Shown here: one piece after another, positions 50,101 through 59,194 of the stretch
Layout of the letters: every line of letters begins with the position of its first letter
Numbering within the stretch: the first letter of the stretch is position 1
DNA from: an uncultured Collinsella sp.
Lineage (GTDB): Bacteria; Actinomycetota; Coriobacteriia; Coriobacteriales; Coriobacteriaceae
Assembly (NCBI GenBank): GCA_900541125.1
Contig: UQIK01000006.1
Location: 1 to 64,000, forward strand
Direction of reading: 5' to 3'
DNA: 64,000 nt
Translations under genes and position numbers: made by a program
Notes under the pieces: model-generated
Seen by the model: only the letters and a program-made list of their open reading frames with translations
Database searches by the model: none
What the model was told of the DNA's origin: nothing

Positions 50101-52266
50101 CTATGCACGGGCGCATTCCGCAACGTGCGAATCGAGCCATTCGATATCCTCGACAAGATGTGCCACGCCCAGATGGTGTTCACCCGGACACACCTCGTGC
50201 CGCAGGCCATCTCTGCGACCCAGCAACTTGTAGGCATCGCGCACGATCTCGAGCTGCTCGTCAACATTTTTCAGCCCGCGCGAACCGTTCAGATGATCCT
50301 CTTCGCAGCTTTGCACTAACAACGGGCGCGGCGCAATAAGCGAGGCAATATCGCCCATGTCGAGCAAGCGCCAAAGTCCGGGTGTGTAGTTGCAGCTGCA
50401 ATTGCCGTTGAGGTGCAGCAGCGAATCATCGACACCGTACAGGTAGCCCGAGACAAACGTCTTGCATACGCGTGGGTCGAGCGCCGCCAGATACAGCGTC
50501 ATGTATCCGCCGCCCGAAAAGCCAAAACAGCCCAGGTCGTCCATGGCAATGTCGCCGCGCGCCTCTAGGTAATCGATCAGACGCATGTTATCCCAGGCGT
50601 TGAGGCCCGCAACGGTAAGTCCCAGCGGCTCGGCCATGCGCGCCTGGTTTAGGCACGTGCCGCGCAGAAAGCTGTTCTCGTCATCGCCCTGACCCTTCCA
50701 GTCACGACGGTATCCCCAACCGCGTGCGTCGGGGCAGACGGTCACGTAACCCATACGCGCCAAACGCAGACCGTAGTCGTAATTGAACTTACGCACAGCA
50801 TCATCGACCGCCGGCACGCCTGTCACGCCCGCAACACTTGCGGCGCCTGCTCCCTGATGGCCATGCGGGCAGATATAGCAACGCTTAAGCCCCCGTCCAT
50901 CAAGCTTCGGATGAGACGGCTCCAACAGGTAAAACGGCATCCACACATCGTGCTCAACCTGCAGCATCGCATGAGTACGCACAATGCCGCCGGCAACCCG
51001 CACGCGGCTGAGCTCACGAATCTCAATCGGGACGCGGTCCATAAGCGAAAGGCCCAAAACATCGTACAGACGAGTCCTGGTCGCAATCTTCCATGCCTCA
51101 AAATCTGCAGGAGTCTTGCCCGTAAAAGCAGCCGAACGCCCCTCGCGCTTCAGCCGGGCACGCAGCGCAGGTTCGTCTTCGCAGTACGTCTCGATGTGCA
51201 CGGTGCGGCCGTTGGCAGACAGTTCAGCCGTCTCAACCGCATCACCGTCGCCGCCCTCGGGATCCCAGCCATCCCCACCGGCAAGCACCTGCTCGCGAGC
51301 GTACCCGGCGGCAGCCATCACATCGAGTTCATTCGCCCACGGCACCCAGCCGGTAGTATCACCCGCCGGCCCATGCAGAATCGCGCCAGCATACTGCACG
51401 CAGTTGTGTGCCGCCGGCTTATTCCAATCCCACCAGCCTTCGCGCTTGATATGTCGCCCCAGCCAGCAATCGATCAGCACAGTTTGCGCCCATTCGCGCC
51501 AAGGACGACCCAGGTAGACCGAATCCGGCGCCACGCCATCCGGAGCTGTAAACGAACAGCCGTGGAACACAAAGCCGTGCGGCTCGCCTTCGGGCGTCGA
51601 CGCCGCCGTCACGTAGCCGTTCACGTCCATATCGCGGTTGAGCGAGCGGATCTCGCACCCCTCAAAGTAGGCACGCGCGCCGCCAAAGATAAAGTCGACA
51701 TCGCCCTCGATCCGGCAACGTCGAAAATACTGGCGTCCCACCCGGCGCGGCGCATACTGTTTGGGTCCTATGAACCCGCCCGGTTTGGCCTCATGCGGCG
51801 GCAGCGGACCCAAAAACAGCGTGTCTTGGTGTCCCTTAATGCAGCAGGCATCGACAACCAGACGGTCGCCATCGGCATACAGGGCAATCGCCTGACCGAC
51901 CTCGCGCCCATCGCCCGCATCGTTTTCGATCGTGAGGTTTGCAAGCGTCACGTCATCGGCATCGACCAGCACCGTATACGTGCGGAAGGTGCCGAGCTTT
52001 CCGTCCTGGCCGCTGCCGTCCTCCGAGGGCATCTGCGCCGCAAGGCCGCCAACGATACGCACGCTGTCGGCCGTCTCTCCCTCAATCGTCACATGCGAGC
52101 GACGAATCTCGACCCGTTCGCGGTACTCACCCGGCTCGATATGGATTGTCACCGGCCGTCCGTCATTCGGACAGGATTCGTCAATTGCCTCCAAGGCCTT
52201 AGAGATACTGTGATATGCCCCCGCACGCTCGGGCGAAACCTCAAAAAATCGTCTCTCACTCATCAT
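50101..52266 (-). CDS. Bifunctional pectin esterase: CE8 methylesterase fused to alpha/beta-hydrolase
   Basis: 721 residues. Residues 1-~330 are a CE8 pectinesterase beta-helix with GHQDTLF (Asp 148), DVDFIFGGARAYF (Asp 191) and YLGRPWREWA (Arg 254). Residues ~380-721 are an alpha/beta-hydrolase (acetyl-xylan-esterase/dienelactone-hydrolase-like) with nucleophile Ser 584 in GFSGGGY, a likely acid near EEDH (~656) and His in GEHHLG (~697). No signal peptide or membrane helix, so cytoplasmic. It should strip methyl and perhaps acetyl groups from imported pectic oligomers. ATG 52266 or the next codon, also ATG, may start it. Confidence 0.85.
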   Translation of the reverse strand: MMSERRFFEVSPERAGAYHSISKALEAIDESCPNDGRPVTIHIEPGEYRERVEIRRSHVTIEGETADSVRIVGGLAAQMPSEDGSGQDGKLGTFRTYTVLVDADDVTLANLTIENDAGDGREVGQAIALYADGDRLVVDACCIKGHQDTLFLGPLPPHEAKPGGFIGPKQYAPRRVGRQYFRRCRIEGDVDFIFGGARAYFEGCEIRSLNRDMDVNGYVTAASTPEGEPHGFVFHGCSFTAPDGVAPDSVYLGRPWREWAQTVLIDCWLGRHIKREGWWDWNKPAAHNCVQYAGAILHGPAGDTTGWVPWANELDVMAAAGYAREQVLAGGDGWDPEGGDGDAVETAELSANGRTVHIETYCEDEPALRARLKREGRSAAFTGKTPADFEAWKIATRTRLYDVLGLSLMDRVPIEIRELSRVRVAGGIVRTHAMLQVEHDVWMPFYLLEPSHPKLDGRGLKRCYICPHGHQGAGAASVAGVTGVPAVDDAVRKFNYDYGLRLARMGYVTVCPDARGWGYRRDWKGQGDDENSFLRGTCLNQARMAEPLGLTVAGLNAWDNMRLIDYLEARGDIAMDDLGCFGFSGGGYMTLYLAALDPRVCKTFVSGYLYGVDDSLLHLNGNCSCNYTPGLWRLLDMGDIASLIAPRPLLVQSCEEDHLNGSRGLKNVDEQLEIVRDAYKLLGRRDGLRHEVCPGEHHLGVAHLVEDIEWLDSHVAECARA

Positions 52267-52327
52267 CAGTCACCGCGTCCTTTCGTCGTAGACCGTCTAC
52301 GTTGCAGTTTCGGCATATAAAAAGTTC

Positions 52328-52361
52328 GCGCAATGGGTCGGGAAGGCCCTGCCCATCGCGC
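52328..52361 (-). terminator. Terminator between the GH28 and CE8-fusion genes
   Basis: On the minus strand GCGCGATGGG...CCCATTGCGC (one mismatch, inner GGG/CCC) is followed by GAACTTTTTAT. An intra-locus terminator or attenuator. Confidence 0.65.
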
Positions 52362-52400
52362 GCCGCGACATACCGAATTTAATTGTTTAGGAGCAAACGC

Positions 52401-53996
52401 CTACGCACGGATAACCTTGTCGACGTTCTGGAGCTGCAGCTCCTCGCCGTCCTGGCCCTCGATCACCACATTTTGCAGGTCGAGCACCTTGACGTTTTGC
52501 GCAATGATGCCCTGACGCACCATGGGCTCAACGCCGCAGGCCATGGCCGGAACAAAGGGCTCAGCATCGTCGGCAAAGGTCACGTGGACATCCTGGAACG
52601 TCAGGCGCGTTACTTTGCTCTCGGGCAGGCCCGTGATGTAGGCAGCGGCCGCGTGGCAGTTAGTAGCCTCGATATCGCAAAACGTCGTGGCACCAAAGCC
52701 GGGCGTGCGGTCGTCGACGGGCAGTGCCTCGCGAGACTGCACGTAGTCGGTCTTGCCGTCCTTGTCGCAGAAGTAGAACGAGTTGACCACGAAGGGCGTA
52801 AGCACCTCGTCCATGCGAATGTGCTCAAAGGTAATGCCCTCGTTGACGGCATCCTTGCCGCGCCCGCGGCGGGTCTTGACGCGCAGGCCGCGGTCGGTGC
52901 GCTCAAAGAGGCACTTGCTCACGGTAAGGTCCTTGATGCCGCCGGCAGCCTCTGAACCCAGGACCACGGCGCCGTGACCATCGTGCATGTAGCAGTGAGA
53001 GATCAGCACGTCGTGCGTGGCGGGACGAAGCTCGGGCTCAATGCCCAGCTTGCCGCTCTTAATGGCGATGCAGTCGTCACCCACTGAGAACTGACAACCA
53101 AGGATGCGAACAAAACCGCAGCTCTCGGGATCGAAGCCGTCGGTGTTGTGGGAGTTCTTGGGGCCCTCGATGGACAGGCAGAGCGCATCGACGTGCTCGC
53201 ACAGGATGGGGTGGATGTTCCACGCCGGGCTGTTGCGGACGGTGAAGCCGGCCAAGCTCACGTTCTCACACTCGGATAGGAAGATCATGCGCGGGCGGGC
53301 GACCTCGCGGCCCTCCTCCGGGCGAAAGATGTTCTTAAAGTCCTTGTTCCACCAGTTGTCCTCGGCAAAATCAGTCTGACCGTCGATCGCGCCGCGACCA
53401 TAGATGCACACGTCGTGCACGCTCAGACCCGTAAAGGTAGAGCAGTAGGTCGAGAAGCTCTCGCCCTCCCAGCGGCCCAGGGGCAGCGTATCGGTGCCGG
53501 CATACCCGGCACCCTCGTTGCCCGTGACCGTGCCCGGAATGTAGGCAAGCGAGGCACGATCGTGGCGGGCCAGCAGCACCGCTCCCTCGGCGAGCTCGAT
53601 GTTGATATTGCTCTTAAGAAAGAGAGACTTGATGCGATAACTACCGGCGGGGATCAGCACGCGGCCACCCTTGGGGCAGGCCATGATGGCAGCCTGGATG
53701 TTGGTGGTGTCATCATGCTCGGCATCGCCCTTGGCGCCACAGTCGCGAACGTTGATGGTAAAGGGCTCAGCCGGCGTGGTGACACCTACGCTCAGCTCAC
53801 GCTCGCCACAAACAAAACGAACCAGGTTGCGCTTGCCGGGGGTCAGGCCGTCGACATAGGTCTCGACCGTATTCGTGGTACCGGCGGGCTCGTCGTTGAC
53901 AAAGATCTCCCACGTATCGGCGCAGGTAAAGTAACCGCCGTCGTCAAGCTCGATAACCGCCGCGCGGGCGTTGCGCCAGATAACGTTCGTCTCCAT
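52401..53996 (-). CDS. GH28 polygalacturonase (cytoplasmic)
   Basis: 531 residues from METNVIWRNARAAV (ATG 53996, after CTTTTTGAGGGAGAAACCC). A short FN3-like N-terminal domain (~1-85) precedes the GH28 beta-helix (VRDCGAKGDAEHDDTTNIQA). Catalytic motifs: NTDGFDPES, GDDCIAIKSG, GHGAVVLGSE, RGLRVKTRRGRG. No signal peptide. Likely an exo-acting enzyme on imported oligogalacturonides, releasing galacturonate for UxaC. Confidence 0.9.
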   Translation of the reverse strand: METNVIWRNARAAVIELDDGGYFTCADTWEIFVNDEPAGTTNTVETYVDGLTPGKRNLVRFVCGERELSVGVTTPAEPFTINVRDCGAKGDAEHDDTTNIQAAIMACPKGGRVLIPAGSYRIKSLFLKSNINIELAEGAVLLARHDRASLAYIPGTVTGNEGAGYAGTDTLPLGRWEGESFSTYCSTFTGLSVHDVCIYGRGAIDGQTDFAEDNWWNKDFKNIFRPEEGREVARPRMIFLSECENVSLAGFTVRNSPAWNIHPILCEHVDALCLSIEGPKNSHNTDGFDPESCGFVRILGCQFSVGDDCIAIKSGKLGIEPELRPATHDVLISHCYMHDGHGAVVLGSEAAGGIKDLTVSKCLFERTDRGLRVKTRRGRGKDAVNEGITFEHIRMDEVLTPFVVNSFYFCDKDGKTDYVQSREALPVDDRTPGFGATTFCDIEATNCHAAAAYITGLPESKVTRLTFQDVHVTFADDAEPFVPAMACGVEPMVRQGIIAQNVKVLDLQNVVIEGQDGEELQLQNVDKVIRA

Positions 53997-54043
53997 GGGT
54001 TTCTCCCTCAAAAAGATGCTCTAAAGGCAAATTGTACGCTGTT

Positions 54044-54087
54044 GAAAAAGGGCCGTGCCTGCCGGCGGAATTCCGGTGGCACGGCCC
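54044..54087 (-). terminator. Terminator between the transporter and GH28 genes
   Basis: Minus strand: GGGCCGTGCC...GGCACGGCCC with an inner CCGG/CCGG stem, then TTTTTC. It lies between cotranscribed-looking genes. Confidence 0.75.
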
Positions 54088-54111
54088 TGTGATTTGGACG
54101 ATATGTCGGCC

Positions 54112-55671
54112 TTACTCGGCGGGAGTTACGCTACCGTCCTGGAAGCCAACGTTGTTGTGGGCAAAGCAGTCCTCGTACTTAAAGCCGGAGAGCTCCTCGC
54201 AAAGCGCCTTGACCTCGGGCTTGACGTCGGCCATCTTGCCACCCTCCTTGACTCGGTGAATCTCGTCGCAAAGGACGTCGCACTGCTCCTTGTCGATCTT
54301 GATGCCGCGGGCAAGGACGGCCGCAAGCAGGAAGAAGCCGGCGCAGCCGATGATCATGTAGCCGCAGATATACAGAGGCACGGTAGCGGGCTGGGTCACG
54401 GCGTCGCTATTGCCGGCGGTCTGAATGAAGCCGGAGGCAGCAAGGACGATAGCCCACACGTTGACGGCGATAGCCTGGGCGATCTGCTGGCAGAGCTGCT
54501 GCGCGGAGCTGTAGATGCCCTCGCGACGACGCAGGGTGATGAGTTCATCGACATCGGGGATGTAGTTGAGCAGAACATCGGGCAGATACTGGAAGCCGAC
54601 GTAGAAGAACTTCCAGATGGCGAAGATGATGGGGTAGGCGATCATGGCGATGGCGACCGTGGAGGTGCCGTTGATCTGACCAAAGGCGAAGTAGTTGTAG
54701 GCGATGATGCACGCAGCGCAACCGACATTTGCGAGGTACCAAGACTTGTGGAAGCCCTTCTTGGCCATGAGGGCGACCCAGATGGCGGTGCAGACGATAG
54801 CGACGACCTTGCCAGGCATCTCCATCACGGACTCGTAGGACTTAGGAATCTGCAGGCAGTAGACGATGAAGAAGGACAGGCAGGCAGACCAGCAGGCAGC
54901 AGCGAGCTTCGTGGAGACCTGTGCGTACAGGACCTTGCGGAAGGACTTGTTGCGGAAGGTGGAGATAACGTCGATGAAGAACTTCTTGATACCCTCGCCG
55001 ACGCTCTCGATCTTCTCCTGAGCGACCTCCTCGGGGGTGTGCTCCCACGTGGACAGGTACACACAAAGCAGCGAGATTGCCATGACCGAAGCGTTGACCG
55101 TAGCGATGATGAAGTAGCTGAACGGGTTGGTCTCGCCGAAGGTGCCAAAGCCGAAGCCCACAAGTGCAGCCATCAGGAAGCCGGCGGCGTTACCAAAGAG
55201 ATGCTTGTAGCCGGTGAGGTACGTACGCTCCTTAAAGTCGTCGGTCATCTCGATGGTAAGCGGCGACAGGTTGGCGGTGCAGAACGTGTACGCGACGTTG
55301 TAGATCAGGTACAGCACAAAGTAGTACGGGAAGCCAAACGGCGTAGCCACGAAGATGAGCGGCTCGGCGATCATCATCGGGATGGCCAGCAAGATCCAGA
55401 AACGACGACGACCAAAGATGCGGCCAATCTTGGTGGCATAGAAGTTATCGGCCACAAAGCCCATCAGCGGGCAAAGAATGGCGTTGACATAGATGGCAAA
55501 CGAGCTGATCAGTGCAGCCTCGCCTGCGGACAGGCCACACTCCGTGGACAGGAACAGCACCATGTAGCTGTGCGTAAAGGTCAGGGCACCGGAATTGAGC
55601 ATACCGCCCATACCAAAGCCCAAGCGCGTCCAGAATGTGATCTTACGCTTTTTTCCGATCTTATTAGTCAT
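54112..55671 (-). CDS. GPH/MFS-type glycoside transporter for pectic oligomers
   Basis: 519 residues, 12 helices, from MTNKIGKKRKITFWTRLGFG (ATG 55671 after AGAGGGAGCTCG). GPH-family features: GFGMGGMLNSGALTFTHSYM at TM1 and GFVADNFYATKIGRIFGRRR at the TM2-TM3 loop. A cytosolic C-terminal extension (~60 residues) follows TM12. It probably imports oligogalacturonides or other uronides by cation symport. First gene of the pectin degradation block, under tandem GTGAACGTT operators. Confidence 0.83.
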   Translation of the reverse strand: MTNKIGKKRKITFWTRLGFGMGGMLNSGALTFTHSYMVLFLSTECGLSAGEAALISSFAIYVNAILCPLMGFVADNFYATKIGRIFGRRRFWILLAIPMMIAEPLIFVATPFGFPYYFVLYLIYNVAYTFCTANLSPLTIEMTDDFKERTYLTGYKHLFGNAAGFLMAALVGFGFGTFGETNPFSYFIIATVNASVMAISLLCVYLSTWEHTPEEVAQEKIESVGEGIKKFFIDVISTFRNKSFRKVLYAQVSTKLAAACWSACLSFFIVYCLQIPKSYESVMEMPGKVVAIVCTAIWVALMAKKGFHKSWYLANVGCAACIIAYNYFAFGQINGTSTVAIAMIAYPIIFAIWKFFYVGFQYLPDVLLNYIPDVDELITLRRREGIYSSAQQLCQQIAQAIAVNVWAIVLAASGFIQTAGNSDAVTQPATVPLYICGYMIIGCAGFFLLAAVLARGIKIDKEQCDVLCDEIHRVKEGGKMADVKPEVKALCEELSGFKYEDCFAHNNVGFQDGSVTPAE

Positions 55672-55748
55672 CGAGCTCCCTCTCTTTTCTCGATTGTCTT
55701 GCAGCAAGACATTGGAGTCCACACTGACATCTGTCTGCCCAGCGTTCA

Positions 55749-55804
55749 GGGTGAACGTTTAGTTAGATTATGCGCGATTGCTTACGACAGGTGAACGTTC
55801 ACTT
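55749..55804 (-). promoter_or_regulatory. Transporter promoter between two GTGAACGTT operators
   Basis: Operators AGGTGAACGTTCACTT (55789-55804) and GGGTGAACGTTTAGTT (55749-55764) are 40 bp apart. On the minus strand TTCACC inside the first acts as -35, with CATAAT 17 bp on as -10; the second operator covers the start site. Confidence 0.7.
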
Positions 55805-55909
55805 GAATAATATCCTTGAACGGTCGATTTTTACCGCTGAACGGACACAATTGAGATCCTCACACCTATTTTCTGCTGGTAAGGGTGCCATGCTGGACAG
55901 CCATGAGAT

Positions 55910-55925
55910 AGGTGAACGTTTATCA
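55910..55925 (-). promoter_or_regulatory. Upstream GTGAACGTT half-type operator
   Basis: AGGTGAACGTTTATCA, about 120 bp upstream of the transporter's main operators. It could support looping. Confidence 0.5.
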
Positions 55926-55955
55926 GATTTTCCAACATATTCACTTAACCACGAA

Positions 55956-55991
55956 ACGAAAAAGCCCCGCCGGGAACACTTCCGACGGGGC
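55956..55991 (-). terminator. uxaA terminator
   Basis: Minus strand: GCCCCGTCGGAA, loop, TTCCCGGCGGGGC (a bulge), then TTTTTCGTTT, 36 bp past the uxaA stop. Confidence 0.85.
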
Positions 55992-56026
55992 CGATGACAT
56001 CGCGCTATACTTGGGCGCACTTGCCG

Positions 56027-57511
56027 CTACAAGCAGACGCCGTCCTTCCAGATACTGATCTCGTGACAGCCACGGCGCTCGGCACTCGTGAGCTTACCGC
56101 TCGCCGTCTGTAGCACCAGCTGGTACAAATCGCGGGCGGCCTCGTCGAGCGTGCGCTCACCCGTGGCAATCACGCCGGCGTTAAAGTCCATCCAATTGGC
56201 CTTGTGGTCGCACAAACGCTGGTTGGTGAACACTTTGAGCGTAGGCGCCGGCGCGCCAAACGGTGTGCCGCGGCCGGTCGAGAACAGAATCACGTGGCAG
56301 CCGGCAGCCGTCAACGCCGTGGTGGATACCATGTCGTTGCCCGGACCGCACAGCATGTTCAGGCCGTGTTTAGTTGCCTGGCCGGCATACGGCAGCACGT
56401 CGACGATGGGGGCAGATCCGCCCTTTTGCACGCAGCCGCAGCTCTTGTCCTCGAGCGTGGTAATACCTCCGTCCTTGTTGCCGGGGCTCGGGTTCTCGTA
56501 GACAACCTCGCCGTGGCTAATAAAGTAGCCCTTAAAGCCGTTGAGCATGTCGGAGGCGGCGCCAAAGACCTGCTCGTTCTCACAGCGATCGAGCAGAATA
56601 CTCTCGGCGCCAAACATCTCGGGCACCTCGGTAAGCACCGACGTGCCGCCACGGGCGACGACCATATCGCTCACGCGACCGATCGTGGGGTTGGCGGTAA
56701 TGCCCGAAAGACCGTCGGAGCCGCCGCACTTAAGACCAATAACCAGCTCGGAGGCCAAAATGGGCTCACGCTTGGCTTGCTTTGCCAGGTCTGCCAGCTC
56801 GGCCAGAATCTTGTGGCCCTCGACCTGCTCGTCGGCAACGTCCTGGCAGGTGAGGAAGCGGACGCGCTCGTGATCGAAGTCACCGAGCTCGTCGAGCACC
56901 TGCTGGTGCGTGCAGTTCTCGCAACCGAGCGACAGGAACAGCACACCGGCCGCATTAGGATGACGCGAGAGCGCCACCAGCAGACGACGCGTCTGGACAT
57001 GGTCGGCGCCGGTCTGCGAGCAGCCAAAGGGATGCGGGAAGTAGTAGACGCCCTCCAGCGAGCCATCGACCAGATCCCGGGCCTGCTCGCACATGGCACG
57101 GGCGACTTCGTTGACACAGCCGACCGTGGGGATGATCCACAGCTCATTACGCGTCGCGGCACGACCGTCGGCGCGGCGGAAGCCCATAAAGGTCTCAGGC
57201 TCAACGGGATCCACGACCGGATGCGTGGGGTTGTAGGCGTACTCGACCTCGCCCGAAAGGTTGGTCTTCACATTGTGCGTGTGGAGCCACTGACCGGGCT
57301 GGACATCGCCCGTCACATGGCCGATAGGAAGGCCGTACTTAATGACGTCCTCGCCGGCGGCAATCGCGCGCACCGCCATCTTATGGCCCTGCGGAATATC
57401 CTCCACGGCCACGACCTCGCCCACCCCGGGAACCGCGACGGCAGTGCCCTTGGCAAGCGGCGACAGCGCAACGATCACGTTATCGGCCGGATTGATCTGG
57501 ATAGTATTCAT
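56027..57511 (-). CDS. uxaA: Altronate dehydratase
   Basis: 494 residues: N-terminal SAF domain (~1-90, IPQGHKMAVRAIAAGEDVIK) and the long C-terminal UxaA domain (GFRRADGRAATRNELWIIPT; LGCENCTHQQVLDEL; ECKCGGSDGLSG-like LKCGGSDGLSGITANP). Converts D-altronate to KDG. Third gene in the uxaC-uxaB-uxaA order. A GC hairpin separates it from uxaB, and a strong terminator follows. Confidence 0.93.
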   Translation of the reverse strand: MNTIQINPADNVIVALSPLAKGTAVAVPGVGEVVAVEDIPQGHKMAVRAIAAGEDVIKYGLPIGHVTGDVQPGQWLHTHNVKTNLSGEVEYAYNPTHPVVDPVEPETFMGFRRADGRAATRNELWIIPTVGCVNEVARAMCEQARDLVDGSLEGVYYFPHPFGCSQTGADHVQTRRLLVALSRHPNAAGVLFLSLGCENCTHQQVLDELGDFDHERVRFLTCQDVADEQVEGHKILAELADLAKQAKREPILASELVIGLKCGGSDGLSGITANPTIGRVSDMVVARGGTSVLTEVPEMFGAESILLDRCENEQVFGAASDMLNGFKGYFISHGEVVYENPSPGNKDGGITTLEDKSCGCVQKGGSAPIVDVLPYAGQATKHGLNMLCGPGNDMVSTTALTAAGCHVILFSTGRGTPFGAPAPTLKVFTNQRLCDHKANWMDFNAGVIATGERTLDEAARDLYQLVLQTASGKLTSAERRGCHEISIWKDGVCL

Positions 57512-57549
57512 TACAAATGGTCCTAACCCTACAGGTTGAGCAGAAGTCG

Positions 57550-57581
57550 AGACGCGGGCACGCCGTCCCGCGCCCGCGTCT
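57550..57581 (-). terminator. GC hairpin between uxaB and uxaA
   Basis: 10-bp stem AGACGCGGGC/GCCCGCGTCT around a GC-rich loop. No U-run, so more likely an mRNA-processing or stability hairpin than a full terminator. Confidence 0.5.
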
Positions 57582-57592
57582 GCGCCGGAAAT

Positions 57593-59107
57593 TTACGCCT
57601 GAGCGTTGGCGAAGGCCTGCTTGGCGCCCTCGGCACGCACGACAGCGAGCGCGCTGACGACAAACTCCTCAAGACCTGCGATCTGCGTAAGGTCCTCGCC
57701 CCACATCTGCTCGTTGGTGAGCACGTCGTGCACCAGCTGGGCATCGTCGGCGCCGGCATGGGCGGCGTAGAAGTCGAGCACGAAGGCGTCGTCCTGAGCG
57801 GTGTACTCGGTGCCGTCGGAGCGACGCAGGTGCAGGCCGTCGCCCTCACGGGACACGAGCTCCTGCGTGTAGAAGGAGATGAGCGTAGCGAGGCTCGTCG
57901 CCAGGCACTTGGGCAGGTTGCCGGTCTCGGCAACGTAGTCCTTGAGCGTGGGCAGGTCGCGAGCGCGCCACTTAGCCGTGGAGTTGAGGCAGATGGAGAG
58001 CAGCGCATGATCAATAAACGGGTTGTCGAAGCGGTTTTCGACGGCGGCGGCAAAGGCCTTGCAGTCCTCGACATCCAAGTCGGCGGCAAGCGTCGGAATG
58101 ACCTCGTCGTAGAGCATGGTGTTCATGAAGCCGCGAATGGTCTCGTCATGCATGCAGTCGCGCACGATATCAAAGCCGGCAACCCAGGAACCCGGAACGA
58201 AGGCGGTATGGGCACCGTTGAGGATGCGGACCTTGCGCTTTTTGTACGGGGTGACGTCGGGAGTCACAAAGACACCCGGAAGACCAGCCTTCACAAAGGG
58301 AAGCTTCTCGGCAAGCGACTCGTCGCCCTGGATGCCCCACATCTGGAAGGGCTCGCGCACGGCCAGGAAGGGATCCTCGTAGCCCAGACGCTCGGCAACC
58401 GCCGCGGCCTCCTTAGGATCGCGGATGCGGCCGGGGACGATGGTGTCGACGAGCGTGGTGCAGACGGTGCAGTCGTTAGCCATCCACTGCGCAAACTCGT
58501 CCTCCCAGCCCCAGTCGCTCACATACTGGTTCATGATGCGCAGCAACTCCTCGCCGTTGTGATCGATGAGCTCGCAGGCGAGGACGATGACGCCCGGCTT
58601 ACCGGCAGCCCAGCGGGTGTGGAGCACCTGGGCAAGCTTGGCGGGGAAGCTCGCAGGTGGCATGTCGTCGGCCTTGCAGGACGGGTCATAGGCGATACCG
58701 GCCTCGGTGGTGTTGGAGACGATAATCTCCAGGTCGTCAGAGACGGCGACCTCCATCATGGCGCGGTAGTCGTCCTCGCGGTACGGGTTGATGCAGCGGC
58801 TGCAAGCGCTAATCACGCGGGACTCGTCGACCGTGTTGCCGTCCTCCTTGCCGCGCACCAGCACGGTATACAGGTCGTCCTGGGCATTGATACCGTCGGC
58901 AAAGCCAAAGGCGCCGCTGATGGGCTGGACCATGACGATCTTGCCATTCCAGCCGGTCGCCTCGTTACCCATGTCAAAGAAGCGGTCAACGAAAGCGCGT
59001 AGGAAGTTGCCCTCGCCAAACTGCAGGACCTTCTCCGGCGCGTCCTTGGGAAGAAGATAGCCCTCGTAGCCGATCTTCTCGAGCGTATCGTAGCTGATGT
59101 TCTCCAT
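57593..59107 (-). CDS. uxaB: Tagaturonate reductase (altronate oxidoreductase)
   Basis: 504 residues of the mannitol-dehydrogenase superfamily. N-terminal FGEGNFLRAFVDRFFD and C-terminal catalytic KVRILNGAHTAFVPGSWVAG (Lys, Asn, His). Reduces tagaturonate to altronate with NADH. A fructuronate reductase role (UxuB) is less likely given uxaA and uxaC on either side. Confidence 0.9.
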   Translation of the reverse strand: MENISYDTLEKIGYEGYLLPKDAPEKVLQFGEGNFLRAFVDRFFDMGNEATGWNGKIVMVQPISGAFGFADGINAQDDLYTVLVRGKEDGNTVDESRVISACSRCINPYREDDYRAMMEVAVSDDLEIIVSNTTEAGIAYDPSCKADDMPPASFPAKLAQVLHTRWAAGKPGVIVLACELIDHNGEELLRIMNQYVSDWGWEDEFAQWMANDCTVCTTLVDTIVPGRIRDPKEAAAVAERLGYEDPFLAVREPFQMWGIQGDESLAEKLPFVKAGLPGVFVTPDVTPYKKRKVRILNGAHTAFVPGSWVAGFDIVRDCMHDETIRGFMNTMLYDEVIPTLAADLDVEDCKAFAAAVENRFDNPFIDHALLSICLNSTAKWRARDLPTLKDYVAETGNLPKCLATSLATLISFYTQELVSREGDGLHLRRSDGTEYTAQDDAFVLDFYAAHAGADDAQLVHDVLTNEQMWGEDLTQIAGLEEFVVSALAVVRAEGAKQAFANAQA

Positions 59108-59142
59108 CTATGTGTCTCCTTAGATAGCCGTTAGCGTGTAAG

Positions 59143-59180
59143 CAAAACGGGGGCGCCGCGTGTGGCGACGGCGCTCCCGG
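59143..59180 (-). terminator. Terminator between uxaC and uxaB
   Basis: Minus strand: CGGGAGCGCCG...CGGCGCCCCCG (one mismatch), then TTTTGC. It probably attenuates uxaB relative to uxaC. Confidence 0.7.
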
Positions 59181-59194
59181 AACCAGGTTTGGAT

